The notes: generated by a model not told the origin, from the letters alone. A stretch of 8,765 nucleotides of DNA from an uncultured Prevotellaceae bacterium (GCA_902477365.1 CABSGW010000105.1:1-8765); one strand, 5' to 3'. Shown: positions 1 to 5,918, counted from the first letter of the stretch. Numbers and translations: made by a program.

Positions 1-35
1 GGGGTTCTTGAAACGAGATGCGCTTGTTTAAATTC

Positions 36-62
36 AAAAAAAACGTAACGAATCGGTTAACG
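36..62 (-). terminator. Candidate intrinsic terminator of the YigZ-GNAT unit
   Basis: Read on the minus strand, positions 62-44 fold into a short hairpin: CGT then AAC pair with GTT then ACG, with one bulged A at position 59 and a 6-nt loop at 50-55. The hairpin is followed at once by eight T residues (43-36). It starts two bases past the GNAT stop codon. The 6-bp bulged stem is weak but the U8 tract is strong, so termination is likely though perhaps incomplete. The remaining bases 1-35 hold nothing I can identify. Confidence 0.5.
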
Positions 63-63
63 C

Positions 64-594
64 CTACCGACAGTGATACACTTCGCTATAAATATTAGTA
101 CGTACAAATGTATAATATTCATTTTCATCCATATCACCACAAGCCATCAGATACATAGGCAGATAGGAATCTCCAGCCCGATAAGGTGGTTGCTGGTAAT
201 CGTTCTTCCACAAGGCAAAGCCATTACGTTGATAAAAAGCGATACGACGCTTAGCTTCTTCGGTCAACGGGCGTTCCACCTCCAGCACAACCGGCTTTTT
301 CACCATTTGCACCAAACGGGATAAAATTTCCGAACCATATCCGCCACCCCGCAAAGAAGGATCAATGGCAAAATGTTCCACATAAACAAAAACGTCGAAA
401 TCCCAATAAGTCAGTAATCCGATATTCCGCTCCCCCTTTACTACCACATTATTATAAAAGTTGCGTTGTTTGCAAGTCATCTGTTCCCAAGCACCCAACT
501 CACGATACTCCTCGGGAGGAAAAGAACCTACCAGAATATCTCTTGCATACTCCCCCATCTTACCGCTCAAATCAGTAATTCTTACTAACTCCAT
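64..594 (-). CDS. GNAT-family N-acetyltransferase
   Basis: A 176-residue cytoplasmic protein with the GNAT fold. The acetyl-CoA pyrophosphate-binding motif A is visible as the beta-strand YVEHFAIDP (71-79) followed by RGGGYGSEIL (82-91), which fits the R/Q-x-x-G-x-G/A signature at R82-G85-G87. Motif B follows as VVLEVERP (102-109) and the AFYQRNGF strand-helix segment (119-126), typical of GNAT C-terminal halves. Family members move an acetyl group from acetyl-CoA to an amine; nothing here identifies the acceptor. The last 25 or so residues (151-176) extend past the usual core and are polar and Tyr-rich. The ATG lies 12 bp after the stop of the YigZ gene on the same strand, so the two are probably co-transcribed from the promoter at 1211-1242. 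No other in-frame Met near the N-terminus fits better. The fold call is secure; the substrate is unknown. Confidence 0.88.
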   Translation of the reverse strand: MELVRITDLSGKMGEYARDILVGSFPPEEYRELGAWEQMTCKQRNFYNNVVVKGERNIGLLTYWDFDVFVYVEHFAIDPSLRGGGYGSEILSRLVQMVKKPVVLEVERPLTEEAKRRIAFYQRNGFALWKNDYQQPPYRAGDSYLPMYLMACGDMDENEYYTFVRTNIYSEVYHCR

Positions 595-606
595 TTTATT
601 TCTATT

Positions 607-1206
607 TTAATGAATTATCGACAATGTATCAACCTTCAGCAAACGTTCTGCCAACTGTGGTAAACGTCCCCGCCTAATAGACAGTTCCATGATGCAATTG
701 GTATCATAAGCTTGTGAAACGATGTGAGGTTCCAACTCCTTAATCACACGCATTACTTCATTCATAAACGGATACTCGAACGAAACACACAACGTATCCG
801 TCACGGTCTTCTCCTGCACTTCGGCCGCATCCAATGCCTCAACAGCCGCTGCCCTGTAAGCCGTTATCAGTCCACTGGTACCCAGTTTTATGCCACCGAA
901 ATAGCGAATCACAACAACCAGCACATCGGTTAGTCCACGTGAATTTATTTGCCCCAGAATAGGCTTACCGGCCGTACCTGACGGCTCGCCATTGTCATTT
1001 GCCCTGAAAGTCAACCGATCAGCCCCCAATACATAGGCATAACAAATGTGACGCGCATCATAATACGTCTTCTTAAAAACCTCTAGACGTTCTTTTATTT
1101 GTTCAACCGAAGCAACCGGAATGGCAAATGAAAAAAATTTACTTTTTTTCTCTGTGTACAGTCCGCTACTCTCCTCTTTTATGGTGTAATACAGATCATC
1201 AGACAT
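607..1206 (-). CDS. YigZ/IMPACT-family (UPF0029) protein
   Basis: A 199-residue protein starting MSDDLYYTI. The N-terminal UPF0029/IMPACT domain (about 10-125) carries the family hallmarks ARHICYAYVLG (51-61), NDNGEPSGTAGKPIL (70-84) and VVIRYFGGIKLGTSGL (98-113). A smaller C-terminal domain of the DUF1949 type (about 138-195) follows. Bacterial YigZ-like proteins are about 200 residues, so this one is full length. Their role is poorly defined. Relatives of the IMPACT domain are linked to GCN2 and translation control in eukaryotes, and bacterial members have sometimes been annotated as proline peptidases; neither can be shown here. I chose the ATG at 1206 rather than the upstream in-frame ATG at 1278 because the promoter at 1211-1242 lies between them and because family members begin close to the Y-x-T-I motif. 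It heads a two-gene unit with the GNAT gene and is transcribed divergently from thrS. Confidence 0.9.
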   Translation of the reverse strand: MSDDLYYTIKEESSGLYTEKKSKFFSFAIPVASVEQIKERLEVFKKTYYDARHICYAYVLGADRLTFRANDNGEPSGTAGKPILGQINSRGLTDVLVVVIRYFGGIKLGTSGLITAYRAAAVEALDAAEVQEKTVTDTLCVSFEYPFMNEVMRVIKELEPHIVSQAYDTNCIMELSIRRGRLPQLAERLLKVDTLSIIH

Positions 1207-1210
1207 AATG

Positions 1211-1242
1211 CAAAGATACAATTTTAGCCAGTGTACCACAAA
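1211..1242 (-). promoter_or_regulatory. Bacteroidetes-type promoter of the YigZ gene
   Basis: On the minus strand a TTTG -33 element (1242-1239) is followed after 20 bp by TATCTTTG (1218-1211), a perfect TAnnTTTG -7 element. The spacing is within the usual 19-21 bp of Bacteroides sigma-ABfr promoters. Only four bases separate the -7 box from the ATG at 1206, so transcription should begin at or within a base or two of the start codon, giving a leaderless or nearly leaderless mRNA. Confidence 0.75.
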
Positions 1243-1300
1243 CGTTTTCACCCTTTCTTCTATTTCTATAGAAAACAAGCGCCCAACCGCCTATTGTAAC

Positions 1301-1361
1301 CACCTTTTTATCCTGCCCACATCCCCCATAAGGTCTTTATTATTGCACCTTTTCACCTTTT
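1301..1361 (+). repeat. Three copies of CACCTTTT upstream of thrS
   Basis: The octamer CACCTTTT occurs at 1301-1308 and as a tandem pair at 1346-1353 and 1354-1361. The last copy overlaps the expected -33 region of the thrS promoter. An inverted partial copy, AAAAGGT, lies at 1393-1399 over the thrS ribosome binding site. This could be an operator for a DNA-binding regulator, or low-complexity chance sequence; the direct evidence is only the repetition. Confidence 0.35.
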
Positions 1362-1386
1362 AATTCAAAAAAAAATGCTATCTTTG
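1358..1386 (+). promoter_or_regulatory. Candidate thrS operon promoter
   Basis: A perfect TAnnTTTG -7 element, TATCTTTG, lies at 1379-1386. The -33 element is degenerate: TTTT at 1358-1361 gives a 17-bp spacer, rather short for this promoter class. The spacer contains an A9 run (1367-1375). Transcription would start near 1390-1392, leaving a leader of about 15 nt. That is too short for a T-box or other riboswitch, so classic leader attenuation is not expected. Confidence 0.6.
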
Positions 1387-1392
1387 CGCGAT

Positions 1393-1398
1393 AAAAGG
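1393..1398 (+). promoter_or_regulatory. Ribosome binding site of thrS
   Basis: AAAAGG lies seven bases before the thrS ATG at 1406. It is a modest Shine-Dalgarno match, notable because most other genes in the window have only A/T-rich leaders without a purine box. Confidence 0.5.
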
Positions 1399-1405
1399 TC
1401 AACCA

Positions 1406-3349
1406 ATGATTAAGATTACATTTCCAGACGGTTCAATCCGTGAATATGAAGCAGGCATTACCGGCCTACAAATAGCAGAAAGTATCTCGTCGCGCTTGGC
1501 ACAGGAAGTACTAGCATGTAGTGTGAACGACGAAACGGTAGAACTTAACCGTCCTATTGAACAAGATGCCACCGTACGCTTGTTTAAATGGGAAGACGCA
1601 GAAGGTAAACACGCGTTTTGGCATACATCAGCACACTTGATGGCCGAAGCTCTTCAGGAACTTTACCCCGGTACGCAATTTGGTATCGGTCCGGCCATCG
1701 AGAATGGTTTCTATTATGACATCATGCCACCAACCGGAGTTTCTATTAAAGAAGCCGATTTTGTTACGATCGAGAAAAAGATGCAAGAGCTGGTACAGCG
1801 GAAAGAACAACTCGTACGTAGCGAAATAAGTAAATCGGATGCTCTTAAATTCTTCGAAGAACACGGGCAGACCTATAAAAACGAACTGATAGCAGAACTT
1901 GAAGACGGTAAAATTACCACCTATACACAAGGTGCATATACCGACTTGTGTCGTGGACCGCACCTCACCACCACGGCACCCATCAAGGCACTGAAGATAT
2001 TGGCTGTTTCTGCCGCATTCTGGAGAGGTGACGATCAACGTCCGCAAATGACGCGCATCTACGGTATTTCATTCCCCAAGAAGAAGTTGCTCGATGAGTA
2101 TCTAACCATGATGGAAGAAGCCAAGAAACGCGACCACCGGAAAATAGGCAAAGAGATGGAACTGTTCATGTTCTCGGAACGAGTGGGAAAAGGCCTTCCC
2201 ATGTGGTTACCCCGTGGTACGGCACTGCGTCTGAGACTGGAGGACTTTCTGAAAAAGATCCAGAAGCGATTCGGTTATCAACAGGTTATGACTCCCCATA
2301 TTGGTAACAAGCAACTGTATATCACCTCGGGGCACTATGCCAAATATGGTAAAGACTCATTCCAGCCCATCAATACGCCGGAGGAAGGTGAAGAGTACAT
2401 GCTTAAACCAATGAACTGTCCCCACCATTGTGAAATTTATGCATGGAAACCACGTTCATACAAGGATCTCCCGATACGCTTGGCCGAATTTGGTACGGTA
2501 TACCGTTACGAGCAAAGTGGCGAATTGCATGGACTGACCCGTGTACGCTCTTTCACGCAAGATGATGCACACATCTTCTGCCGCCCCGACCAAGTAAAGG
2601 AAGAATTCCTTCGTGTAATGGACATTATCCTTATTATATTCGGTGCTTTAAAGTTCGAGAACTTCGAAGCTCAAATCTCCCTGCGAGATCCTAACAATAA
2701 GGAAAAATATATCGGAACAGACGAAAATTGGGAAAAAGCCGAACAAGCTATTATTGAGGCATGTCAGGAAAAAGGATTGCCCGCGAAAATAGAGTTAGGT
2801 GAAGCCGCTTTCTATGGCCCGAAACTAGACTTTATGGTGAAGGATGCTATTGGCAGACGTTGGCAGCTGGGAACAATTCAAGTTGACTATAACTTGCCTG
2901 AACGTTTCAAATTGGAATACATGGGATCAGACAACCAAAAACACCGTCCGGTAATGGTACATCGCGCTCCCTTCGGATCTATGGAGCGCTTCGTCGCCGT
3001 GTTGATAGAACATACTTGCGGACACTTCCCCTTGTGGTTAACACCAGACCAAGTTGCAATCCTTCCGATATCGGATAAATTCAATGATTATGCCGAAAAA
3101 GTACGGGCCTATTTTGACGAGCACGATGTGCGGGCTATCGTTGATAACCGCAGTGAGAAAATCGGTCGGAAAATACGTGACAATGAGATGAAACATATTC
3201 CTTATCTCCTTATTGTAGGCGAAAAAGAAGCAGCCGAAGGCACCGTTTCGGTACGCAAACAAGGAGAAGGAGACCAAGGAAGCATGAAAATCGAAGATTT
3301 CTCAAAGAAAATCAATGAAGAGGTCTTTGAAATGACAAATAAATACTAA
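1406..3349 (+). CDS. thrS: Threonyl-tRNA synthetase
   Basis: A 647-residue class II aminoacyl-tRNA synthetase that charges tRNA-Thr in the cytoplasm. Domains in order are an N-terminal TGS domain (about 1-61), the N2 editing domain that hydrolyses Ser-tRNA-Thr (about 65-225), the catalytic core (about 245-545) and the C-terminal anticodon-binding domain (about 550-640). Editing residues are intact: H73 and H77 (HTSAH), C182 and H186 (LCRGPH), at the same numbers as in the E. coli enzyme. The catalytic zinc ligands are C338 (MNCPHH), H389 (DDAHIF) and H519 (VMVHR). Motif 2 Arg is R367 and motif 3 Arg is R528 (GSMERF). The length is close to the 642 residues of E. coli ThrRS, so the gene is complete. 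It is first in the conserved thrS-infC-rpmI-rplT operon. E. coli ThrRS represses its own translation by binding a tRNA-like leader; the leader here looks too short for that. Confidence 0.98.
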   Translation: MIKITFPDGSIREYEAGITGLQIAESISSRLAQEVLACSVNDETVELNRPIEQDATVRLFKWEDAEGKHAFWHTSAHLMAEALQELYPGTQFGIGPAIENGFYYDIMPPTGVSIKEADFVTIEKKMQELVQRKEQLVRSEISKSDALKFFEEHGQTYKNELIAELEDGKITTYTQGAYTDLCRGPHLTTTAPIKALKILAVSAAFWRGDDQRPQMTRIYGISFPKKKLLDEYLTMMEEAKKRDHRKIGKEMELFMFSERVGKGLPMWLPRGTALRLRLEDFLKKIQKRFGYQQVMTPHIGNKQLYITSGHYAKYGKDSFQPINTPEEGEEYMLKPMNCPHHCEIYAWKPRSYKDLPIRLAEFGTVYRYEQSGELHGLTRVRSFTQDDAHIFCRPDQVKEEFLRVMDIILIIFGALKFENFEAQISLRDPNNKEKYIGTDENWEKAEQAIIEACQEKGLPAKIELGEAAFYGPKLDFMVKDAIGRRWQLGTIQVDYNLPERFKLEYMGSDNQKHRPVMVHRAPFGSMERFVAVLIEHTCGHFPLWLTPDQVAILPISDKFNDYAEKVRAYFDEHDVRAIVDNRSEKIGRKIRDNEMKHIPYLLIVGEKEAAEGTVSVRKQGEGDQGSMKIEDFSKKINEEVFEMTNKY

Positions 3350-3354
3350 ATTTG
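3326..3354 (+). promoter_or_regulatory. Candidate internal promoter for infC-rpmI-rplT
   Basis: TAAATTTG at 3347-3354 matches TAnnTTTG exactly and its first three bases are the thrS stop codon. A TTTG (3326-3329) lies 17 bp upstream, slightly closer than the preferred 19-21 bp. Transcription would begin near 3359, giving infC a leader of about 44 nt and letting the ribosomal genes be made at higher level than thrS. An internal promoter at this junction is known in E. coli, which supports the idea but does not prove it here. Confidence 0.45.
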
Positions 3355-3402
3355 CAGACGTTTAATTCAAACATTACAAAGAATACAGACGCTAAACCCT
3401 GA

Positions 3403-4059
3403 ATGAAGAACGACAATTTAAAGCAGCAGTATCGCATTAATGAGCAGATACGCGTCAGAGAAGTACGCATAGTAGGTGACGATGTTGAAGCGGCCGTAAT
3501 GCCCACCTATAAAGCACTTCAACTGGCAGAGCAAAAAGGATTGGATCTTGTAGAGATTTCTCCCAATGCGACACCGCCTGTATGCCGCCTCATTGACTAT
3601 TCGAAGTTTCTTTATCAACAAAAGAAACGTCAAAAAGAAATGAAAGCCAAACAGGTTAAAATAGAGGTAAAAGAAATACGTTTCGGCCCTCAAACCGATG
3701 ACCATGATTACAACTTTAAGTTGAAACATGCTCAGGAGTTCCTTTCAGAAGGAGATAAAGTGAAAGCTTATGTATTCTTCAAAGGACGTAGTATACTTTT
3801 TAAAGAACAAGGAGAAGTGCTTCTACTCCGTTTCGCCAACGATTTGGAGGAATATGGTAAAGTAGAGCAAATGCCGGTTTTGGAAGGTAAGCGTATGACA
3901 TTGTTCATTGCACCTAAAAAAGTAGATAAACCGGTTGTAACTACCAAAAAGGTAGAAAAAACCGAAAGTGCACCCGTGGAGGAAAAAATGCCCAAAACAA
4001 CACCTAAGACTAACGCTCCGAAAGAATATACAGGTCCTAAAATAGAAGGTGAAGATTAA
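3403..4059 (+). CDS. infC: Translation initiation factor IF-3
   Basis: A 218-residue cytoplasmic factor that binds the 30S subunit, checks initiator tRNA and start codon, and prevents premature 50S joining. The N-domain (about 9-78) includes the IF3 signature RLIDYSKFLYQQKK (62-75). A lysine-rich linker helix (about 75-90) leads into the C-domain (about 86-172) with KEIRFGPQTDDHDYNFK (90-106). Residues 173-218 form a tail rich in K, P, T and E that the 180-residue E. coli protein lacks; such tails look typical of Bacteroidetes but its function is unknown. The start is ATG, not the AUU that E. coli infC uses for self-regulation, so that loop is not expected here. It lies 53 bp after thrS; the start is preceded by A-rich sequence with no clear Shine-Dalgarno box. 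Confidence 0.97.
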   Translation: MKNDNLKQQYRINEQIRVREVRIVGDDVEAAVMPTYKALQLAEQKGLDLVEISPNATPPVCRLIDYSKFLYQQKKRQKEMKAKQVKIEVKEIRFGPQTDDHDYNFKLKHAQEFLSEGDKVKAYVFFKGRSILFKEQGEVLLLRFANDLEEYGKVEQMPVLEGKRMTLFIAPKKVDKPVVTTKKVEKTESAPVEEKMPKTTPKTNAPKEYTGPKIEGED

Positions 4060-4066
4060 GAAAAGA

Positions 4067-4099
4067 GGTGTGTTGCGTATTTGGTATCACGCAGCCATC
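4067..4099 (+). promoter_or_regulatory. Stable RNA hairpin in the infC-rpmI spacer
   Basis: Positions 4067-4078 pair with 4089-4099. The inner stem is GTTGCGT with ACGCAGC (seven pairs, one of them G-U) and the outer stem is GGTG with CATC (four pairs, one G-U), separated by one bulged T at 4071. The loop is the ten bases 4079-4088. It has no T tract, so it is not a terminator. It ends 31 bases before the rpmI ATG, where in other bacteria L20 binds the mRNA to repress L35 and L20 synthesis. A similar function here is an inference. Confidence 0.45.
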
Positions 4100-4130
4100 C
4101 ACTATTAATAATTAACTAAATACAAACAAA

Positions 4131-4328
4131 ATGCCAAAAGTAAAGACTAATTCCGGTGCCAAAAAAAGATTCGCTCTTACCGGAACGGGTAAAGTTAAGA
4201 GACGTCATGCTTATCACAGCCACATCTTGACTAAAAAGACTAAAAAACAAAAGAGAAACTTGGTACACACTGGTATCGTAGCAAAAGAAAACGAGAACCA
4301 AGTTCGCGAACTTCTCTGTCTGCGTTAA
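4131..4328 (+). CDS. rpmI: Large-subunit ribosomal protein L35 (bL35)
   Basis: A 65-residue, strongly basic ribosomal protein, the usual length for bL35. The N-terminal signature MPKVKTNSGAKKRF and the segment TGTGKVKRRHAYHSHILTKK (17-36) are diagnostic. It is a component of the 50S subunit. The C-terminal third (VAKENENQVRELLCLR) is less conserved, as usual. It lies 71 bp after infC and 96 bp before rplT. The leader just upstream of the ATG is A/T-rich without a Shine-Dalgarno box. A hairpin at 4067-4099 may control its translation. Confidence 0.96.
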   Translation: MPKVKTNSGAKKRFALTGTGKVKRRHAYHSHILTKKTKKQKRNLVHTGIVAKENENQVRELLCLR

Positions 4329-4353
4329 AGTCTTAAAGAATTATTAAAAGTTA

Positions 4354-4404
4354 AACCGAATGGTTAGCCTGAAGTTCGTATTATCAATCAGATACGGCGC
4401 TAAC
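4354..4404 (+). promoter_or_regulatory. Competing RNA hairpins in the rpmI-rplT spacer
   Basis: Two mutually exclusive folds share the segment 4362-4368. In the first, AACC (4354-4357) pairs with GGTT (4362-4365) around a GAAT loop. In the second, GTTAGC (4363-4368) pairs perfectly with GCTAAC (4399-4404), enclosing an inner stem CGTAT (4377-4381) with ATACG (4392-4396) and a ten-base loop. The second structure has an asymmetric internal loop (4369-4376 against 4397-4398) and ends 20 bases before the rplT ATG. A switch-like autoregulatory site is plausible; only the complementarity is seen directly. Confidence 0.4.
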
Positions 4405-4424
4405 ATTCAAAATGAAACAAAGCT

Positions 4425-4769
4425 ATGCCAAGATCAGTAAATCACGTTGCTTCAAGAGCAAAGAGAAAGAAAATTTTAAAGTTAACCCGCGGTTACTATG
4501 GTGCACGCAAAAATGTTTGGACCGTAGCTAAAAATACATGGGAAAAAGGTCTTACCTATGCATTCCGTGACCGTCGTAATAAGAAACGTAATTTCCGTGC
4601 TTTGTGGATTCAGCGTATCAATGCAGCTGCACGTTTGGAAGGAATGTCCTATTCACAATTAATGGGTGCGTTGCATAAAGCTGGTATCGAAATTAACCGT
4701 AAAGTATTAGCAGACCTTGCAATCAACAATCCGCAAGCGTTTAAAGCAATTGTAGAAAAAGTAAAATAA
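4425..4769 (+). CDS. rplT: Large-subunit ribosomal protein L20 (bL20)
   Basis: A 114-residue basic ribosomal protein of the expected size. It begins MPRSVNHVASRAKRKKILK and shows the bL20 hallmarks KLTRGYYGARKN (19-30), YAFRDRRNKKRNFRALWIQRIN split over 55-76, and YSQLMGALHKAGIEINRK split over 76-93. L20 binds 23S rRNA domain II early in 50S assembly, and in E. coli and Bacillus it also represses its own operon by binding mRNA sites that mimic the rRNA. It is the last gene of the operon, with a strong terminator 21 bp after its stop. An ATG at 4412 is out of frame and is not the start. The leader is A-rich without a clear Shine-Dalgarno box. Confidence 0.97.
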   Translation: MPRSVNHVASRAKRKKILKLTRGYYGARKNVWTVAKNTWEKGLTYAFRDRRNKKRNFRALWIQRINAAARLEGMSYSQLMGALHKAGIEINRKVLADLAINNPQAFKAIVEKVK

Positions 4770-4790
4770 GAGAAATACTCTTTCACGTAT

Positions 4791-4823
4791 AAAAGGATAT
4801 CGATTTTATCGATGTCCTTTTTT
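4791..4823 (+). terminator. Strong intrinsic terminator after rplT
   Basis: Positions 4791-4804 pair with 4808-4821 (14 pairs, including one T-G wobble) around a TTT loop. The right arm runs into a six-T tract (4818-4823). This is a textbook rho-independent terminator ending the thrS-infC-rpmI-rplT transcript. Confidence 0.92.
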
Positions 4824-4859
4824 GTAAAAAGAAATGATAACCATAAACATTCATACATC

Positions 4860-5768
4860 ATGAAAAAGAAAATTTCAATCATCCTATTACTCGCTGTAAT
4901 AATCTTAGGGAGCCTCAATGTACAAGCTGCCAAATGGAGAGCCAAACATGTAGTATTAATAGCTTTGGATGGATGGGGCGCTTATTCCGTTCCTAAAGCA
5001 ACAAACATTCCGAACATTAAATCATTAATGGATGCTGGATGCTACACACTAAAAAAAAGATCTGTACTGCCCTCGTCAAGTGCCATCAACTGGGCTTCTA
5101 TGTTCATGGGAGTAGGAACTGAAATCCATGGATATACAACTTGGGGGTCGAGAAAACCGGAAATTCCATCTCGAGTTGTCAATAAAAATGGTATATCCCC
5201 TACCATATTCTCCGTCATGCGTGAACAAAATCCGAAATCAGAGATCGGATGTTTATATGAATGGGAAGGTATTAAATACTTAATAGATACTTTAGCTACC
5301 AGCTACCATGCACAAGCACCGAACTACGATAAGGCTCCTACTGCTTTATGTGAAATGGCTGAAAAATATATCAAAGAGAAAAAGCCAACGATGCTAGCAG
5401 TATGCTTCGACCAGCTGGACCATACCGGACATGGAGACGGACATGACACTCCGGCCTATTATAAAAAGCTCAGTGAGTTGGATAACTATGTAGGACGCAT
5501 ATTACAGGCAATCAAAGATGCTGGTATATGGGATGATACTGTTGTAATGATGACAGCAGACCATGGTGGTATTAAGAAAGGTCATGGCGGAAAGACACTG
5601 GAAGAAATGGAAATACCTTTTATTATCGCAGGAAAAGGTATTAAAAAAGGTGGCGAATTCGAAGAAAGTATGATGCAATTCGATACCGCAGCTACAATGG
5701 CATACGTTTTCAATCTGAAACAGCCTCAAGTTTGGATTGGACGTCCCATGACTCAGGTATTTAAATAG
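4860..5768 (+). CDS. Secreted alkaline-phosphatase-superfamily phosphodiesterase (NPP-like)
   Basis: A 302-residue precursor. An N-terminal signal peptide is clear: MKKK, then a hydrophobic stretch (about 5-21), with likely cleavage after an A-x-A-like site near residues 22-24 (VQAAK). There is no lipobox Cys, so the product should be soluble in the periplasm. Residues fit the two-metal site of the type I phosphodiesterase/nucleotide pyrophosphatase group: D37 (ALDGWG), a nucleophile probably S74 in PSSSAINW, D187 and H191 (DHTGH), D234 and H235 (TADHGG) and H242 (KGHGG). The family hydrolyses phosphate mono- or diesters or transfers phosphate-linked groups; the substrate cannot be read from sequence. 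I chose ATG 4860 because an upstream in-frame ATG (4812) lies inside the rplT terminator and would bury the signal peptide. No good promoter is visible between the terminator and the ATG, only a TTTG at 4821-4824, so its expression may depend on read-through or a weak promoter. Confidence 0.88.
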   Translation: MKKKISIILLLAVIILGSLNVQAAKWRAKHVVLIALDGWGAYSVPKATNIPNIKSLMDAGCYTLKKRSVLPSSSAINWASMFMGVGTEIHGYTTWGSRKPEIPSRVVNKNGISPTIFSVMREQNPKSEIGCLYEWEGIKYLIDTLATSYHAQAPNYDKAPTALCEMAEKYIKEKKPTMLAVCFDQLDHTGHGDGHDTPAYYKKLSELDNYVGRILQAIKDAGIWDDTVVMMTADHGGIKKGHGGKTLEEMEIPFIIAGKGIKKGGEFEESMMQFDTAATMAYVFNLKQPQVWIGRPMTQVFK

Positions 5769-5788
5769 AACTTCTGCAAAGAACAATC

Positions 5789-5840
5789 AAATTACAATGG
5801 CATGCACAAGAGATATTATTGTGCATGCCATTGTAATTTT
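5789..5840 (+). terminator. Perfect 21-bp inverted repeat, likely terminator between convergent genes
   Basis: Positions 5789-5809 are the exact reverse complement of 5819-5839, with a 9-base loop (5810-5818). On the plus strand the stem ends in TTTT (5837-5840), which suits termination of the phosphodiesterase transcript whose stop is 20 bp upstream. On the minus strand the T tract is poorer, so termination of the dedA transcript here is possible but less certain. The stem is much longer than needed for termination. The rest of the spacer, to 5918, holds no gene I can identify, only a C6 run at 5910-5915. Confidence 0.75.
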
Positions 5841-5918
5841 AAACACACTCTCAGAATATTTGCATCCTACATAAAGAGGGCATAAAAAGACTTAGCCTAA
5901 AAGATGGAGCCCCCCACC

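Noticed and set aside
1..35. Possible tRNA or small RNA at the left edge
   Set aside because: No cloverleaf or conserved TPsiC-like arm can be formed from the bases present.
1130..1150. A7 and T7 runs in the YigZ gene as a slippage or phase-variation site
   Set aside because: They encode ordinary E-K-K-S-K-F-F-S residues in a conserved region of an intact gene; there is no alternative frame product that makes sense.
1207..1278. An in-frame ATG at 1278 extending the YigZ protein by 24 residues
   Set aside because: The perfect promoter at 1211-1242 falls inside the extension, and family proteins start near the residue set by ATG 1206.
1387..1405. A T-box or tRNA-like leader controlling thrS
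   Set aside because: The -7 box at 1379-1386 leaves a leader of about 15 nt, too short for either, and no specifier stem is visible upstream.
1850..3075. Three 12-bp palindromes in thrS (1850-1861, 2495-2506, 3064-3075)
   Set aside because: They are shorter than those in the TPR gene, lie in conserved codons, and serve better as a background estimate than as a separate signal.
4412..4424. ATG at 4412 as a start for rplT
   Set aside because: It is 13 bases upstream and out of frame with the L20 protein; MPRSVNHVASR at 4425 is the conserved start.
4812..4859. An upstream in-frame ATG that would extend the phosphodiesterase by 16 residues
   Set aside because: It lies within the right arm of the rplT terminator and would put polar residues in front of a clear signal peptide that begins at 4860.
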